DNA of 64,000 bases from Olleya aquimaris. Lineage in GTDB: Bacteria; Bacteroidota; Bacteroidia; Flavobacteriales; Flavobacteriaceae. Below are positions 51,311 to 60,684 of this stretch, piece after piece. The stretch's first letter is position 1. Every line of letters begins with the position of its first letter. The notes under the pieces are model-generated. The model searched no databases and had not been told where the DNA came from. It saw nothing but the letters and a program-made list of their open reading frames with translations. Position numbers and translations under genes: made by a program. The DNA is taken from positions 124,748 to 188,747 of the forward strand of contig NZ_QLLO01000003.1 of assembly GCF_003259525.1 (NCBI RefSeq), written 5' to 3'.

Positions 51311-52423
51311 TTATAAGAGGTTTTTAACAGTTTTAGTTTTTGCTACAGTTTCTTCCCACTCTTGTACTGGGACAGAATCTTTTGTTATACCACCACCAAC
51401 ATAAATATGTGCTTGATTATTTTTTATTTGTAAGCATCTTAAGTTAACAAACAGATGCGAGGTTGTTTTTATTGAAGTATAGGCATTATTCTCTACATTT
51501 CTTCGGTTGGTGTTTCTGGATTTGGATTGCTTAATATTGATTTCGCCTAAAAATCCAGTATAAAATTCACGATTATAACCTTCGTTTTTTAATATAAATT
51601 CTTTAGCAGTGTGCTTTGGTAATCCACACACTGCAGGAGTTGGATGTAGTATATTAATTACTGAAAGCAATCCGTTTTCAGGATTTAAAAGACCTGATAT
51701 TTTGGTTTTTAAATGTAATAAATTACCTGCTTTTACAGTTTCTAGTTTACCTACATTTAGGCTACTAACAGACGATTTTAAATTACTAACTATATAGTCC
51801 GTTACTAATTGCTGTTCTTCTAATTCTTTAGTTTTCCATGTCACCTCAGCAGAATTTGAAAAAGATTGTGTGCCAGCTAAAGACATGGTCTTAAACCTTT
51901 TACCTTCCACTTGTAATAATGTTTCTGGAGTGGCTCCCAACCATAATCCAACTTGTGGATGATACCAACAATATACCATTGCTGTTGTATAGCTTGCTAG
52001 TAAATTTTTGAATAATTGAACAATATCTTTATCAAATTCTTGAATTTGTACTCTAGACAAAACTACCTTCTTCAAGGTACCACTTTCAATACTTTTTATG
52101 CCTTTTTGAATCAGTTGAATGTGTTGTTGTTTTTGGTCTATTTCAGTATCAATGGTGTCATTGTTATCATTGTCTAGGTCTTCAAAATTTTCTTCTAAAG
52201 AGATGACATCACACTGGTTTAAAGGAAATAGAACTGATTGTTTATTAGTATCGAATGGCGAAAACACAAAACCACTTTCTTTAAAATCTATTACAGAGTG
52301 AAGCTGGGCATCTTTTTGAAGCAACGCCTTAACTTCTAAGCTGTTTGGTTTTCTGAAAGCGACAAAAGGTAATTTGGCTAAAAAGTGACTGGACAGTTGA
52401 TTGAAAAAATCTTGAACAATCAT
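51311..52423 (-). CDS. menF: Isochorismate synthase
   Basis: A 370-aa chorismate-binding enzyme that converts chorismate to isochorismate. Conserved segments of the chorismate-utilising fold are KVVLSRVQI, WLGATPETLLQVEG, MSLAGTQSF, the HPTPAVCGLPKHTAKEFI block, and GGGITKDSVPVQEWEETVAKTK at the C-terminus. It is placed between a hotdog thioesterase (3 bp) and menD, which supports MenF rather than a siderophore-type EntC. Its N-terminal 70 aa are variable, as usual. Confidence 0.93.
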   Translation of the reverse strand: MIVQDFFNQLSSHFLAKLPFVAFRKPNSLEVKALLQKDAQLHSVIDFKESGFVFSPFDTNKQSVLFPLNQCDVISLEENFEDLDNDNNDTIDTEIDQKQQHIQLIQKGIKSIESGTLKKVVLSRVQIQEFDKDIVQLFKNLLASYTTAMVYCWYHPQVGLWLGATPETLLQVEGKRFKTMSLAGTQSFSNSAEVTWKTKELEEQQLVTDYIVSNLKSSVSSLNVGKLETVKAGNLLHLKTKISGLLNPENGLLSVINILHPTPAVCGLPKHTAKEFILKNEGYNREFYTGFLGEINIKQSKSRNTNRRNVENNAYTSIKTTSHLFVNLRCLQIKNNQAHIYVGGGITKDSVPVQEWEETVAKTKTVKNLL

Positions 52424-52426
52424 GAA

Positions 52427-52852
52427 TTATTTCTTTTTGGGTAAAGAAATGGTCGATAACTTACACACAGAAATAAGATTATCCTGCTCATCTGTAACAC
52501 GAATATCCAATAATTGCGTGGTACGACCTTTATGAATAAAGGTTGCTTTGGCATAAATAAAACCAGAGCTTACACTTTTTAGATGGTTGGCTGTAATCTC
52601 TAAACCTCTAATCATTAGCTTGTCGGCATCTAAAAAAATATGAGACGCAAAACTACCAACACTTTCTGCTAAAGCAGCAGTAGCACCACCATGTAAAACG
52701 CCATCTGGTTGATGTACCCTTGGAGTAACAGGCATTTTAGCTACTAAAAAATCTTCACCATAATCAATCATTTCTATTTCTAATGTTTCCATTAAAGTGT
52801 TTTTACTGGCTTTATTTGCTGTTTCTAATAGTTGTGCTTTAGAATAGTTCAT
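52427..52852 (-). CDS. PaaI-like hotdog thioesterase, candidate DHNA-CoA thioesterase (MenI function)
   Basis: A 141-aa hotdog-fold protein. The catalytic region VHQPDGVLHGGATAALAESVGSFAS (46-70) has the HGGxxxxxxE pattern, with Glu68 as catalytic residue. It is cotranscribed with menF (3-bp gap) and menD. A DHNA-CoA hydrolase is otherwise missing from the menaquinone genes in this window, and E. coli MenI (YdiI) is a related hotdog enzyme. The assignment to DHNA-CoA is therefore inference from context; a general acyl-CoA thioesterase is the alternative. Confidence 0.85.
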   Translation of the reverse strand: MNYSKAQLLETANKASKNTLMETLEIEMIDYGEDFLVAKMPVTPRVHQPDGVLHGGATAALAESVGSFASHIFLDADKLMIRGLEITANHLKSVSSGFIYAKATFIHKGRTTQLLDIRVTDEQDNLISVCKLSTISLPKKK

Positions 52853-52859
52853 GTATCTT

Positions 52860-52867
52860 TAATTTTG
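52860..52867 (+). promoter_or_regulatory. Putative -7 element of the GNAT gene
   Basis: TAATTTTG is an exact TAnnTTTG match, 30 bp before ATG 52898. It lies 4 bp from the -7 element of the divergent men operon. Confidence 0.45.
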
Positions 52868-52871
52868 ATTA

Positions 52872-52898
52872 CAAAAATACAAAACAAACCGCTTACAA
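52872..52898 (-). promoter_or_regulatory. Putative promoter of the thioesterase-menF-menD operon
   Basis: Minus strand: TTG (complement of 52896-52898), a 16-bp spacer, then TATTTTTG (complement of 52872-52879), an exact TAnnTTTG match. The spacer is short. The divergent GNAT -7 element is almost adjacent, so the two polymerases would compete. Confidence 0.45.
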
Positions 52899-53470
52899 TG
52901 ACTGCACCTACACTTGAAAACCAACGTGCAAAACTAATTCCTTTAGATTTAAGTAATTACAAGCATCTGTTAGACATAGCTCAAGAGAAAAATTTAATTT
53001 ATTACTCGCCAAGCAACATTTCTACACCTGAAACATTAAAACAATATGTACAAACAGCAGTAGATGGACTGTATCACAATACCACGTTACCATTTATTAT
53101 TTACGACAAATTAAAACAAGCGTATGCTGGAAGTACACGATTTGGGTTAATTAACTTTAATAATAAAGTATTACATATTGGCTGGACATGGATAGGTCAT
53201 AATTTTCAAGGGACTGGATTAAATAAACATGTGAAATTTTTAATGCTACACTATGCGTTTGAAACCTTACACTTTGAAAAAGTTGAATTTAGAATAGATG
53301 AGCGTAACATAAAATCTAGAAAAGCAGTAGAAAAATTAGGTGCTACATTAGAAGGCATATTACGTGAAGATACTGTAATGGCAGATGGTTTTAGACGAAG
53401 CACGTGTTGTTATGGTATATTAAAACGCGAATGGAACAATATTAAAGACCATGTATTTAAAAATTTTTAA
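52898..53470 (+). CDS. GNAT-family acetyltransferase, RimJ/RimL type
   Basis: A 190-aa protein from ATG 52898. A TTG at 52832 would overlap the divergent operon and lie upstream of the -7 element, so it is rejected. The sequence has the RimJ/RimL pattern: QRAKLIPLDLSNYKHLLDIA, TLPFIIYDKLKQAYAGSTRFG, the acetyl-CoA loop WIGHNFQGTGLNKHVKFLML, FRIDERNIKSRKAVEKLGATLEG with conserved Asn, and a C-terminal strand. It probably acetylates an N-terminus, an antibiotic or a small amine; unknown. Its stop overlaps the convergent kinase-like gene by 4 bp. Confidence 0.87.
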   Translation: MTAPTLENQRAKLIPLDLSNYKHLLDIAQEKNLIYYSPSNISTPETLKQYVQTAVDGLYHNTTLPFIIYDKLKQAYAGSTRFGLINFNNKVLHIGWTWIGHNFQGTGLNKHVKFLMLHYAFETLHFEKVEFRIDERNIKSRKAVEKLGATLEGILREDTVMADGFRRSTCCYGILKREWNNIKDHVFKNF

Positions 53471-54750
53471 TTCTTGTTAATACACTCGAAACACTCCATT
53501 AATCTAGAATCGATATCTAAATCTTCAGACCCTTTTAACTGTTGCTGTAGTTTACCTTTTTCATCAATCGAAGCTTTAAACGCTTTAGCATAGTTTACTA
53601 AATCATCTCTTCTAGATTTAATTTTATTAATAATTTCTTTTCCATCTAGATCAGCAATACTTTTAGGCCAAACTTTTAGAGCTTGCTCTAAAACAGAATC
53701 ATTAAGCATGATTTGAAGTTGTTTTGCTTGATCTACAAATAAAGCTTCTGGAGTATTTAATAAGAAATATCTATCAAAAGGATATACTAAACCAGGCATA
53801 AAGTCTATGTCATTCTCAAAAGGTCTTAATTCTTCAACAACATATTTATTAGACAGTAAAGTAGGTACTATCCCTTCAAGATTAAAAAAAGCATTATCCC
53901 TATCTCCTGCTATAGGATGCGCAATATACTTACCATTAGTATCTTGAATAGCCCAACCCCATTGTTTGGTATGTCTGTCCCAATCGCCAATTAATAAATC
54001 AAATAGTCTTGCTCTAATTAGTTCTGTTTTATTGATAAAAACTTTTTCTGGATATTTTAATTTTAATTCTTGTAAATCTTCTGTATCTATGGTGTTAACA
54101 ATACTATCTAGTTCAGTCCAATTGGTTTTACTTTCGGTTTCATATTCTAGTAAATACAATCGGTTACGGTATTTATCGCTATACTGCTTTAAAGTTTTTT
54201 GTTTAGGCACAAACACTACTTTAGGTTTAGTGTTTAAAAGATTAGCTTTATCTGCCAGCTCTGCTGCTAAAATGGCACCATAAGGATGTTGAGCAGAAAT
54301 ACCATCTACAATTATATTTTCTAAACCCAAAGTTTCAGCTATTTCTGGTATTAATTTTTTAGGATCTTTATTAACACCTCTAAGCGTTAATTCTATACTA
54401 TCTTTAGTAATTAGTTTTAACGAATGGGTTTGTTTACCACCTCCTTCTTTTAAAATAGTTACGCCTCCCAACAACGTATCCAAGTACATTACCGGAACCT
54501 TAATAGGTGTTGCCCAAGCTTGTCTATACTGCTCACCTTGAATTAAAGTTTTAATCTCATCTGCCTTATACAAAGAGCTAGCGGTAACCATAACGGAATC
54601 AATCGCTTTAAAATTTACAGCATTCACATTATCATAATTAACTAAATCTGATTTTATAAATGTTTTTTCTGTGGAAGATACTGACCAATACATTAAGCCT
54701 ATAAATATAATAAGCACTATTATGATTAAAGAGACTATTTTTTTTATCAA
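53467..54750 (-). CDS. Membrane-anchored protein with Fam20/HipA-like kinase motifs
   Basis: A 427-aa protein with one N-terminal transmembrane helix (about 5-23); the rest is predicted extracytoplasmic. A Gly-rich stretch, LKEGGGKQTHSLKL (100-113), followed by LTLRGVNKDPKK (121-132), resembles the N-lobe nucleotide loop and Lys of atypical kinases. ARLFDLLIGDWDRHTKQWGW (247-266) and HPIAGDRDNAFF (278-289) resemble their catalytic and metal-binding loops, with Asp256, Asp258, Arg259 and Asp283/Asp285. In Bacteroidota I recall the same motifs fused to metallophosphoesterase domains; here the domain is alone. Kinase activity is inferred only. It lies upstream of porQ on the same strand. Confidence 0.65.
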   Translation of the reverse strand: MIKKIVSLIIIVLIIFIGLMYWSVSSTEKTFIKSDLVNYDNVNAVNFKAIDSVMVTASSLYKADEIKTLIQGEQYRQAWATPIKVPVMYLDTLLGGVTILKEGGGKQTHSLKLITKDSIELTLRGVNKDPKKLIPEIAETLGLENIIVDGISAQHPYGAILAAELADKANLLNTKPKVVFVPKQKTLKQYSDKYRNRLYLLEYETESKTNWTELDSIVNTIDTEDLQELKLKYPEKVFINKTELIRARLFDLLIGDWDRHTKQWGWAIQDTNGKYIAHPIAGDRDNAFFNLEGIVPTLLSNKYVVEELRPFENDIDFMPGLVYPFDRYFLLNTPEALFVDQAKQLQIMLNDSVLEQALKVWPKSIADLDGKEIINKIKSRRDDLVNYAKAFKASIDEKGKLQQQLKGSEDLDIDSRLMECFECINKN

Positions 54751-54845
54751 TGTAATGGAGTTTGGTTGTTACTGCAAGTTACTAAAGATTTATGTTCTTA
54801 ATCTTAAAAAAAAATTAAAACAAATAGTACTAATCAATAAACTAG

Positions 54846-55877
54846 TTATTGCAAATCAATATGCAATCCAAAAAAGTTAGCATTACTAGCTGCAGTGTAT
54901 TTAGCATGTGTGTAGCTAAAGCGTAGTTTGTTTATTTTGATAGCAAATCCTGCAGATAGCCCAGAAAAGTTACGTTGGTCTACAATTCGCAATTCTTCTG
55001 CACGTCTAAAGTTATAGCCTAGTCTGATATTAAATCCTTTGTCTGGAAATAACTCTGCACCAATTATAGTATGACGCATGACATTACTAATAAATCCAAC
55101 CTCTTCTTGTGTTTGGTTACCTTCTAAATCTGTGGTTGCTCTAGCAGGGTTGGACACACCTATTGGCCACTGCTGTAAATTCTCGAAAGTTAAGTGCCAA
55201 CGCAATGGAATGTGCTCTAAGGTTTGGGATAATCCTAAGGTAATATCTAGAGGCAAGCTTTCGCGCTGTCCAGCATACGTTGTTATTTGTGTTCCCAAAT
55301 TACGGACTACCAATGCTGCTTGAAACTCTAATTTTTCATCTATATACATTAAACCCAAATCTGTTGCTATTCCTAAAGAACTATACTGTTCTAGACTAGA
55401 AGTAATAAACTTAACATTAGACCCAAAATAAAAATCTGAATACCCAATTTGCAATGCGTAACCAACAGATAAGGCTGCTTCGGTACCAGTAAATGTACCT
55501 GTAGATATTCCGTTTTCATCATAACCATCAAAGTCGCCATAATTGATGTAGGTCATTCCAGCATGTATAGTTTGTGTACGTCTATCCCAGGTATAAGCAT
55601 AGGCTGCAGTACCATACGTAATACCACCTAAGTAATTACTAAAATTTAAAGCAAGTTGATTATCCATTTCTGGATTAATTGCAGATGGGTTGTAAATAGC
55701 TTGAGTAACGTCGTAATCTATATTTGTTAGGACTTTACCTCCTAAAGCTGCTTGACGTGGTGAGGATACTAAGTTTAAAAATTGATAAGTCGATTGTCCA
55801 CCTAATTGCGCAAAGCAAAACGTACTAGTTAGCATGACAAAAAAAGGGACAATTGTATTTTTAAACATAGTTTGCAA
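54846..55877 (-). CDS. porQ: Type IX secretion system protein PorQ
   Basis: A 343-aa outer-membrane beta-barrel of the FadL-like class. After a signal peptide ending CFAQ (about 24) comes the PorQ opening, GGQSTYQFLNLVSSPRQAALGG (26-47), then many amphipathic strands and a C-terminal FSYTHAKYTAASNANFFGLHIDLQ. PorQ is part of the T9SS attachment complex (with PorU, PorV, PorZ) that anchors cargo proteins to A-LPS. The window encodes two sorting-domain cargo candidates. No other T9SS component is present here. Followed by the kinase-like gene at 95 bp. Confidence 0.87.
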   Translation of the reverse strand: MQTMFKNTIVPFFVMLTSTFCFAQLGGQSTYQFLNLVSSPRQAALGGKVLTNIDYDVTQAIYNPSAINPEMDNQLALNFSNYLGGITYGTAAYAYTWDRRTQTIHAGMTYINYGDFDGYDENGISTGTFTGTEAALSVGYALQIGYSDFYFGSNVKFITSSLEQYSSLGIATDLGLMYIDEKLEFQAALVVRNLGTQITTYAGQRESLPLDITLGLSQTLEHIPLRWHLTFENLQQWPIGVSNPARATTDLEGNQTQEEVGFISNVMRHTIIGAELFPDKGFNIRLGYNFRRAEELRIVDQRNFSGLSAGFAIKINKLRFSYTHAKYTAASNANFFGLHIDLQ

Positions 55878-55923
55878 AGTAAATAAATCTACTTTAAAAC
55901 GAAGATATAGAAGATTTATTTTT

Positions 55924-56871
55924 TTACTTTAAAATAAGCTTTTGCCCAATTTTTAAATTGTTGAATTTAACTTCATTAAGCTGAGTTAATTTTTCTACCG
56001 TAGTATTGTACTTCTTAGCTAAGTTATACAAGTTATCACCTTCTTTAATAATGTGATAATCAACACCTTCAACTGGATTTTTATTAGTAGAATCACTATT
56101 TAACTCAGAAACATCCTTTATTATGCTTTGTTCTGTACTAGTAGCCTCTAGATTTTCAGCTTCTTTGGTTTCAATTTCCTTTTTAACTGCTTCTTTTTTA
56201 ATTGCTTTTTGTTTAGCAAGCTCTAATTTTTTTTGTGCTTCTTCCAATTGTTTTCTTGCAGCAATAACTTCTTCAGATTCTTCTTCCTCTTCAATTGTAT
56301 CATTTGCATTTGGAACTATCATTGGCTTGTAATACGTGCTAGTTCTTGATACTGGTTTTTTTGCATCAGGACTTGTAGTTTTTTGTGGTGCTTCTACTTG
56401 TGTAGGCATTGCATCTGGAGGTGGAGGTGCTAACGTAGATGGTGATTGTCCTGGTCTTAATTTAGCAATAATACGCTCTTCTCCAACATAACTAATAACT
56501 GGGCTACTAGAAGGAACTAATACTCGATTGATAATTTTAAGCTCTTGTCCTAAACTTAATTTACTAGACGTTAATTTATTATCTGTTTTTAATTGATTAA
56601 GATCTAACTTATGTTTTTTTGCAATTGAAGATAAAGTTTCTCCCTTAACCACTTTGTGTATTGAAATATCGTTGTACACTACTCCACTTGCTGTGGTACG
56701 CAACTCCTCTGGATTTGTGTCTGCATGCGAACGAAAAACGTATTCTCCTGTTTTTGTAGACATAAAGGCTTCTTTATCTTCTACAATTATTGGTAAGAAT
56801 TCTTCTTCAGTTTCTTGTGCAAAACTAAAATTTGCACAAAACAACATTAAAACAAACAGTATATTTTTCAT
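55924..56871 (-). CDS. Secreted protein with two LysM domains
   Basis: A 315-aa protein with a signal peptide (1-18). A first LysM lies at about 71-112 (HKVVKGETLSSIAKKHKLD), then a Pro-rich linker (PSTLAPPPPDAMPTQVEAP, about 142-160), a charged coiled-coil region (195-245; EEEEESEEVIAARKQLEEA), and a second LysM at about 270-314 (IIKEGDNLYNLAKKYNTTVE). LysM domains bind peptidoglycan, so the protein probably tethers to the cell wall in the periplasm. No enzymatic domain. Its own -7 element lies within the 3' end of the upstream gene. Confidence 0.88.
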   Translation of the reverse strand: MKNILFVLMLFCANFSFAQETEEEFLPIIVEDKEAFMSTKTGEYVFRSHADTNPEELRTTASGVVYNDISIHKVVKGETLSSIAKKHKLDLNQLKTDNKLTSSKLSLGQELKIINRVLVPSSSPVISYVGEERIIAKLRPGQSPSTLAPPPPDAMPTQVEAPQKTTSPDAKKPVSRTSTYYKPMIVPNANDTIEEEEESEEVIAARKQLEEAQKKLELAKQKAIKKEAVKKEIETKEAENLEATSTEQSIIKDVSELNSDSTNKNPVEGVDYHIIKEGDNLYNLAKKYNTTVEKLTQLNEVKFNNLKIGQKLILK

Positions 56872-56894
56872 TTTAAATAATAGTTTAATTTTGA

Positions 56895-56902
56895 CAAATA
56901 TA
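56895..56902 (-). promoter_or_regulatory. Putative -7 element of the LysM protein gene (315 aa)
   Basis: Complement TATATTTG is an exact TAnnTTTG match 23 bp before ATG (56871). No TTG at the right distance is seen. Confidence 0.4.
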
Positions 56903-56917
56903 AACTATTGATTTTAA

Positions 56918-57406
56918 CTATTTTAAAGTTAAAAGTTGCCCAATAGCTATGGTGTTATTTTCTAAGCTATTTAATCTTTTAATTTCTGAAACAGATACGC
57001 CTGTTTTTTTTGATATAGAATATAACGTATCGCCTTTAGCAACCGTCCATGTTGCTTTATTATTAACCTTAGCGGAAGTTGCATATCCAATTTTTAACAC
57101 TTGTCCAACCAATAACGTATTACTTGTAAGTTTGTTAATAGTTTTAATATGTGGCATACTAACTCCGTATTTTTGAGAAATAGAATACAATGTATCTCCT
57201 TTATCTACCACGTGTATATCAATAATATCTGCACTATCATCTGTAGATGTAGTTGTTGAAACCTCATTATTAGTAGTAAATGTTGTTTCACCAGTTTTAG
57301 TGTTTAAAAGTGCTGGTTTTCCGTTTAGCATTATTTTTACTACATGCTCTTGTGCTAATGCAGTCAAGGAATTTAATACGATTATTATAACAATAAGTAC
57401 TTTCAT
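56918..57406 (-). CDS. Secreted protein with two LysM domains (162 aa)
   Basis: A 162-aa protein with a signal peptide (1-18). The first LysM is at about 68-111 (IHVVDKGDTLYSISQKYGVS), the second at about 118-162 (WTVAKGDTLYSISKKTGVS). The segment MLNGKPALLNTKTGETTF (26-43) resembles the mature N-terminus of its 315-aa neighbour (EAFMSTKTGEYVF), so the pair arose by duplication. Located 7 bp downstream of lon and likely co-transcribed with it. Confidence 0.88.
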   Translation of the reverse strand: MKVLIVIIIVLNSLTALAQEHVVKIMLNGKPALLNTKTGETTFTTNNEVSTTTSTDDSADIIDIHVVDKGDTLYSISQKYGVSMPHIKTINKLTSNTLLVGQVLKIGYATSAKVNNKATWTVAKGDTLYSISKKTGVSVSEIKRLNSLENNTIAIGQLLTLK

Positions 57407-57413
57407 TTTTATA

Positions 57414-59867
57414 TTATAATTTTTTAGCGTTTTTTACTTTTTGATTTGTAATTGCAATATTTACAACATCCATCATATCTGTTACATAATGAAATGTCAA
57501 TCCTTTTAAATATTCTGGCTTGATTTCTTCTATATCACGTCTGTTATCTTCGCAAAGCAAAATTTCTTTAATTCTAGCACGTTTTGCTGCTAATATTTTT
57601 TCTTTAATTCCACCAACTGGTAATACTTTACCACGTAGTGTTATCTCTCCTGTCATTGCCAAGCTTTTCTTGACTTTACGTTGTGTAAATAAAGACACTA
57701 ACGAGGTTAACATTGTCACACCAGCACTTGGTCCATCTTTTGGTGTTGCACCTTCAGGTACATGTATGTGGACATTATATTTTTCAAAGACTTCTGGGTT
57801 AATTTTTAGCTGGTCTGCATGAGCTTTTATAAACTCCATTGCAATGGTAGAGGACTCTTTCATTACTTTACCTAAGTTACCTGTAATGTTTAAAGCTCCT
57901 TTTCCTTTAGATAAAATAGATTCTATAAATAAAATATCACCACCTACTCTAGTCCAAGCCAATCCTGTAACCACTCCTGCTACATTATTATTTTCATATT
58001 TATCGCGTTCTAGTTTTGGTCCACCTAATACGTCAACAATTATATTATTGGTAACTTTAACTTCATACGCTTCGTCCATTGCTATATTTTTGGCTGCATA
58101 ACGTACCATTTTAGCTAATTGTTTTTCTAAACCACGTACACCAGATTCGCGTGTGTAGCCTTCCACAATTTTTTCTAATTGCGGTTTACCTATTTTTAAG
58201 TGCTTGTCTTCTAAACCGTGTTCTTTTAATTGTTTTGGTAACAAGTGGCGTTTTGCAATCTCTACTTTTTCTTCAATAGTATAACCTGTTACATTTATAA
58301 TTTCCATTCTGTCGCGTAAAGCAGGCTGGATGGTATTTAAACTGTTAGAGGTTGCAATAAACATGACTTTAGATAAGTCGTAACCCATTTCTAAGAAGTT
58401 ATCATGGAACTCGCTATTCTGCTCTGGATCTAACACTTCTAATAATGCAGACGACGGGTCACCTTGATGCGAGTTTGATAACTTATCAATCTCATCTAAA
58501 ACAAATACGGGATTAGAAGTACCTGCTTTTTTAAGGCTTTGAATAATACGTCCAGGCATGGCTCCAATGTAAGTTTTACGATGTCCACGTATTTCTGCTT
58601 CATCACGCAAACCTCCTAAACTCATACGAACATACTCACGTCCTAATGCTTCTGCAATAGATTTTCCTAAAGAGGTTTTACCAACTCCAGGAGGTCCATA
58701 CAAGCAGATGATAGGAGACTTCATGTCATTACGTAGTTTTAAAACTGCAAGATGCTCTATAATACGTTTTTTGACATCATCTAAACCGTAGTGATCACGA
58801 TCTAATATTTTTTCTGCACGTTTTAAATCAAAATTATCTTTACTAAACTCGTTCCAAGGTAAATCTAAAAACAAGTCCAAGTAATTACGTTGAATAGAAT
58901 ACTCTGCTACTTGAGGATTCATTCGCTGCATTTTTGCTAATTCTTTTTCAAAGTGCTTAGCGACTTTTTCATCCCAAAGTTTAGATTCAGCTCGAGATTT
59001 CATCTCTTCAATTTCTTCTGCATTTCCACCTCCAAGCTCTTCTTGAATTGTTTTTAATTGCTGATTTAAGAAATATTCACGTTGTTGCTGATTTAAATCG
59101 CTTTGAACTTTAGACTGAATATCGTTTTTAAGTTCCAATTTCTGAAACTCGATATTCATAAATCGCAAAGTTTCTAAAGCACGATCTTTTAGATGATTCA
59201 TTTCTAAAAGCGCTTGTTTTTCGTCTACACTTAAATTCATGTTTGACGATACAAAATTGATTAAAAACGAATCGCTTTCAATATTTTTAATAGCAAACGT
59301 CGCCTCTGTTGGGATATTTGGACTATCCTTAATAATTTGTACTGCTAAGTCTTTAATAGACTCTATTATGGCACCAAACTCTTTGTTTTTAGCAGCAGGT
59401 TTTGCTTGTGGCACCTCTTTAACTGTAGCTTTTATATAAGGTTGTTCTGTAATAACTTGATCAATCTCAAAACGTTTTTTTCCTTGAATAATCACAGTAG
59501 TATTGCCATCAGGCATTTTCAATACCTTTAATATTCTAGCAACTGTACCTATTTTATGTAAGTCTTCTGCTTTAGGATCTTCTACGTCTTCGTCTATTTG
59601 AGAGACTACACCTATAACTTTTCCACCGTTATTTGCATCGTTTATTAATTTTATTGATTTATCGCGACCTGCAGTAATTGGAATAACTACTCCAGGAAAT
59701 AATACGGTATTACGTAGGGATAGAATTGGCAAAGTTTCAGGAAGTTCTTCTTTTTCAATTTTTTCTTCATCCTCTGGAGTCATTAACGGAATTAACTCTG
59801 AATTTTCATCAAAATCCTGTAATGACAAACTGTCAAGTGATATAAAGTTAGATTTTTTCATATGCAT
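57414..59867 (-). CDS. lon: Lon protease, ATP-dependent serine protease
   Basis: An 817-aa LonA. N-terminal substrate-binding domain (about 44-240; [19 protein letters not shown]), helical linker with [21 protein letters not shown]+ module with Walker [14 protein letters not shown] and Walker [11 protein letters not shown], and C-terminal protease domain with GPSAG (Ser714) and GGIKEK (Lys757), the same 43-residue spacing as in E. coli Lon. It degrades misfolded and regulatory proteins in the cytosol. The frame starts MHMKKSN; either Met is possible. No HrcA/CIRCE-type operator was seen upstream. Confidence 0.95.
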   Translation of the reverse strand: MHMKKSNFISLDSLSLQDFDENSELIPLMTPEDEEKIEKEELPETLPILSLRNTVLFPGVVIPITAGRDKSIKLINDANNGGKVIGVVSQIDEDVEDPKAEDLHKIGTVARILKVLKMPDGNTTVIIQGKKRFEIDQVITEQPYIKATVKEVPQAKPAAKNKEFGAIIESIKDLAVQIIKDSPNIPTEATFAIKNIESDSFLINFVSSNMNLSVDEKQALLEMNHLKDRALETLRFMNIEFQKLELKNDIQSKVQSDLNQQQREYFLNQQLKTIQEELGGGNAEEIEEMKSRAESKLWDEKVAKHFEKELAKMQRMNPQVAEYSIQRNYLDLFLDLPWNEFSKDNFDLKRAEKILDRDHYGLDDVKKRIIEHLAVLKLRNDMKSPIICLYGPPGVGKTSLGKSIAEALGREYVRMSLGGLRDEAEIRGHRKTYIGAMPGRIIQSLKKAGTSNPVFVLDEIDKLSNSHQGDPSSALLEVLDPEQNSEFHDNFLEMGYDLSKVMFIATSNSLNTIQPALRDRMEIINVTGYTIEEKVEIAKRHLLPKQLKEHGLEDKHLKIGKPQLEKIVEGYTRESGVRGLEKQLAKMVRYAAKNIAMDEAYEVKVTNNIIVDVLGGPKLERDKYENNNVAGVVTGLAWTRVGGDILFIESILSKGKGALNITGNLGKVMKESSTIAMEFIKAHADQLKINPEVFEKYNVHIHVPEGATPKDGPSAGVTMLTSLVSLFTQRKVKKSLAMTGEITLRGKVLPVGGIKEKILAAKRARIKEILLCEDNRRDIEEIKPEYLKGLTFHYVTDMMDVVNIAITNQKVKNAKKL

Positions 59868-60124
59868 ATATAAGCCAAAATGTCACTTTTTAGGGTGTAT
59901 TTATAGCTTTATCTTTTAAATAATTATTTTCAATTTTAGCTATAGTACTGATATACTTACAAGTAACACGACATAGCTATTGTATTTAGATATTAAAAAT
60001 TCAATTAATGTGCCACTCTTTGTTTATTGTATAATCATCTAATAAATTAAAAAATCAATATTTTTTTTAATAAAGTGTAACAAACTGTTTTAACTTTCCT
60101 CTTTATTACAACAAACCATTTTTT

Positions 60125-60679
60125 TTGACACTAACCCATTACAATATCGAGCAACTTGTTGCACTTTGTTTATCTGGCAACCAATTGGCACAATTGGAAA
60201 TTTACAATAGATATTACAAAGCAATGTACAATACCTCGTTTAGAATTGTAAATAATAGCTTTGAAGCTGAAGATATTATGCAAGAGTCTTTTTTGACTGC
60301 ATTTACAAAGCTTGAAAAACTAAAAGAGAAAAGCACATTTAGTGCATGGTTAAAGCGAATTGTAATAAATAACAGTATTCAAGCTTTTAATAAAACCAAA
60401 AAAAATGGTGAAGTTGCTTTAAACGATCTTTTGTATAAAATTGAAGACCAACAAGGAATAGAGACTAGTACCGAGTTAACTTCTGTAAAAGCAAAACAAA
60501 TTTTAGAAGGTTTAAATGCTTTAAAATCTAATTATAGAATTGCCCTAACCCTTAATTTAATCGAAGGGTATGATCATGAAGAAATTAGTCAAATTATGCA
60601 AATAAGCCATGCTAATTGTCGGACAACCATCTCTAGAGCAAAAGAAAGTTTAAGACAAAAAATAAAACAATTAAACTAA
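60125..60679 (+). CDS. ECF-type RNA polymerase sigma factor, TTG start
   Basis: A 184-aa sigma-70 of the ECF group. Region 2 reads LEIYNRYYKAMYNTSFRIVN and EAEDIMQESFLTAFTKLEKL; region 4 reads LKSNYRIALTLNLIEGYDHE and EISQIMQISHANCRTTISRA. No ATG or GTG start exists in the frame before region 2; the frame is open back to 60074 and TTG 60125 is the only usable start, giving MTLTHYNIEQLVAL, a normal sigma N-terminus. Followed after 5 bp by a membrane anti-sigma-like gene. The pair and the two envelope genes after it probably form one envelope-stress or surface-signalling unit. Confidence 0.9.
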   Translation: MTLTHYNIEQLVALCLSGNQLAQLEIYNRYYKAMYNTSFRIVNNSFEAEDIMQESFLTAFTKLEKLKEKSTFSAWLKRIVINNSIQAFNKTKKNGEVALNDLLYKIEDQQGIETSTELTSVKAKQILEGLNALKSNYRIALTLNLIEGYDHEEISQIMQISHANCRTTISRAKESLRQKIKQLN

Positions 60680-60684
60680 TTGTT

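Noticed and set aside
52832-52897. Upstream start of the GNAT gene
   Set aside because: It would overlap the divergent thioesterase gene and lie upstream of the only -7 match.
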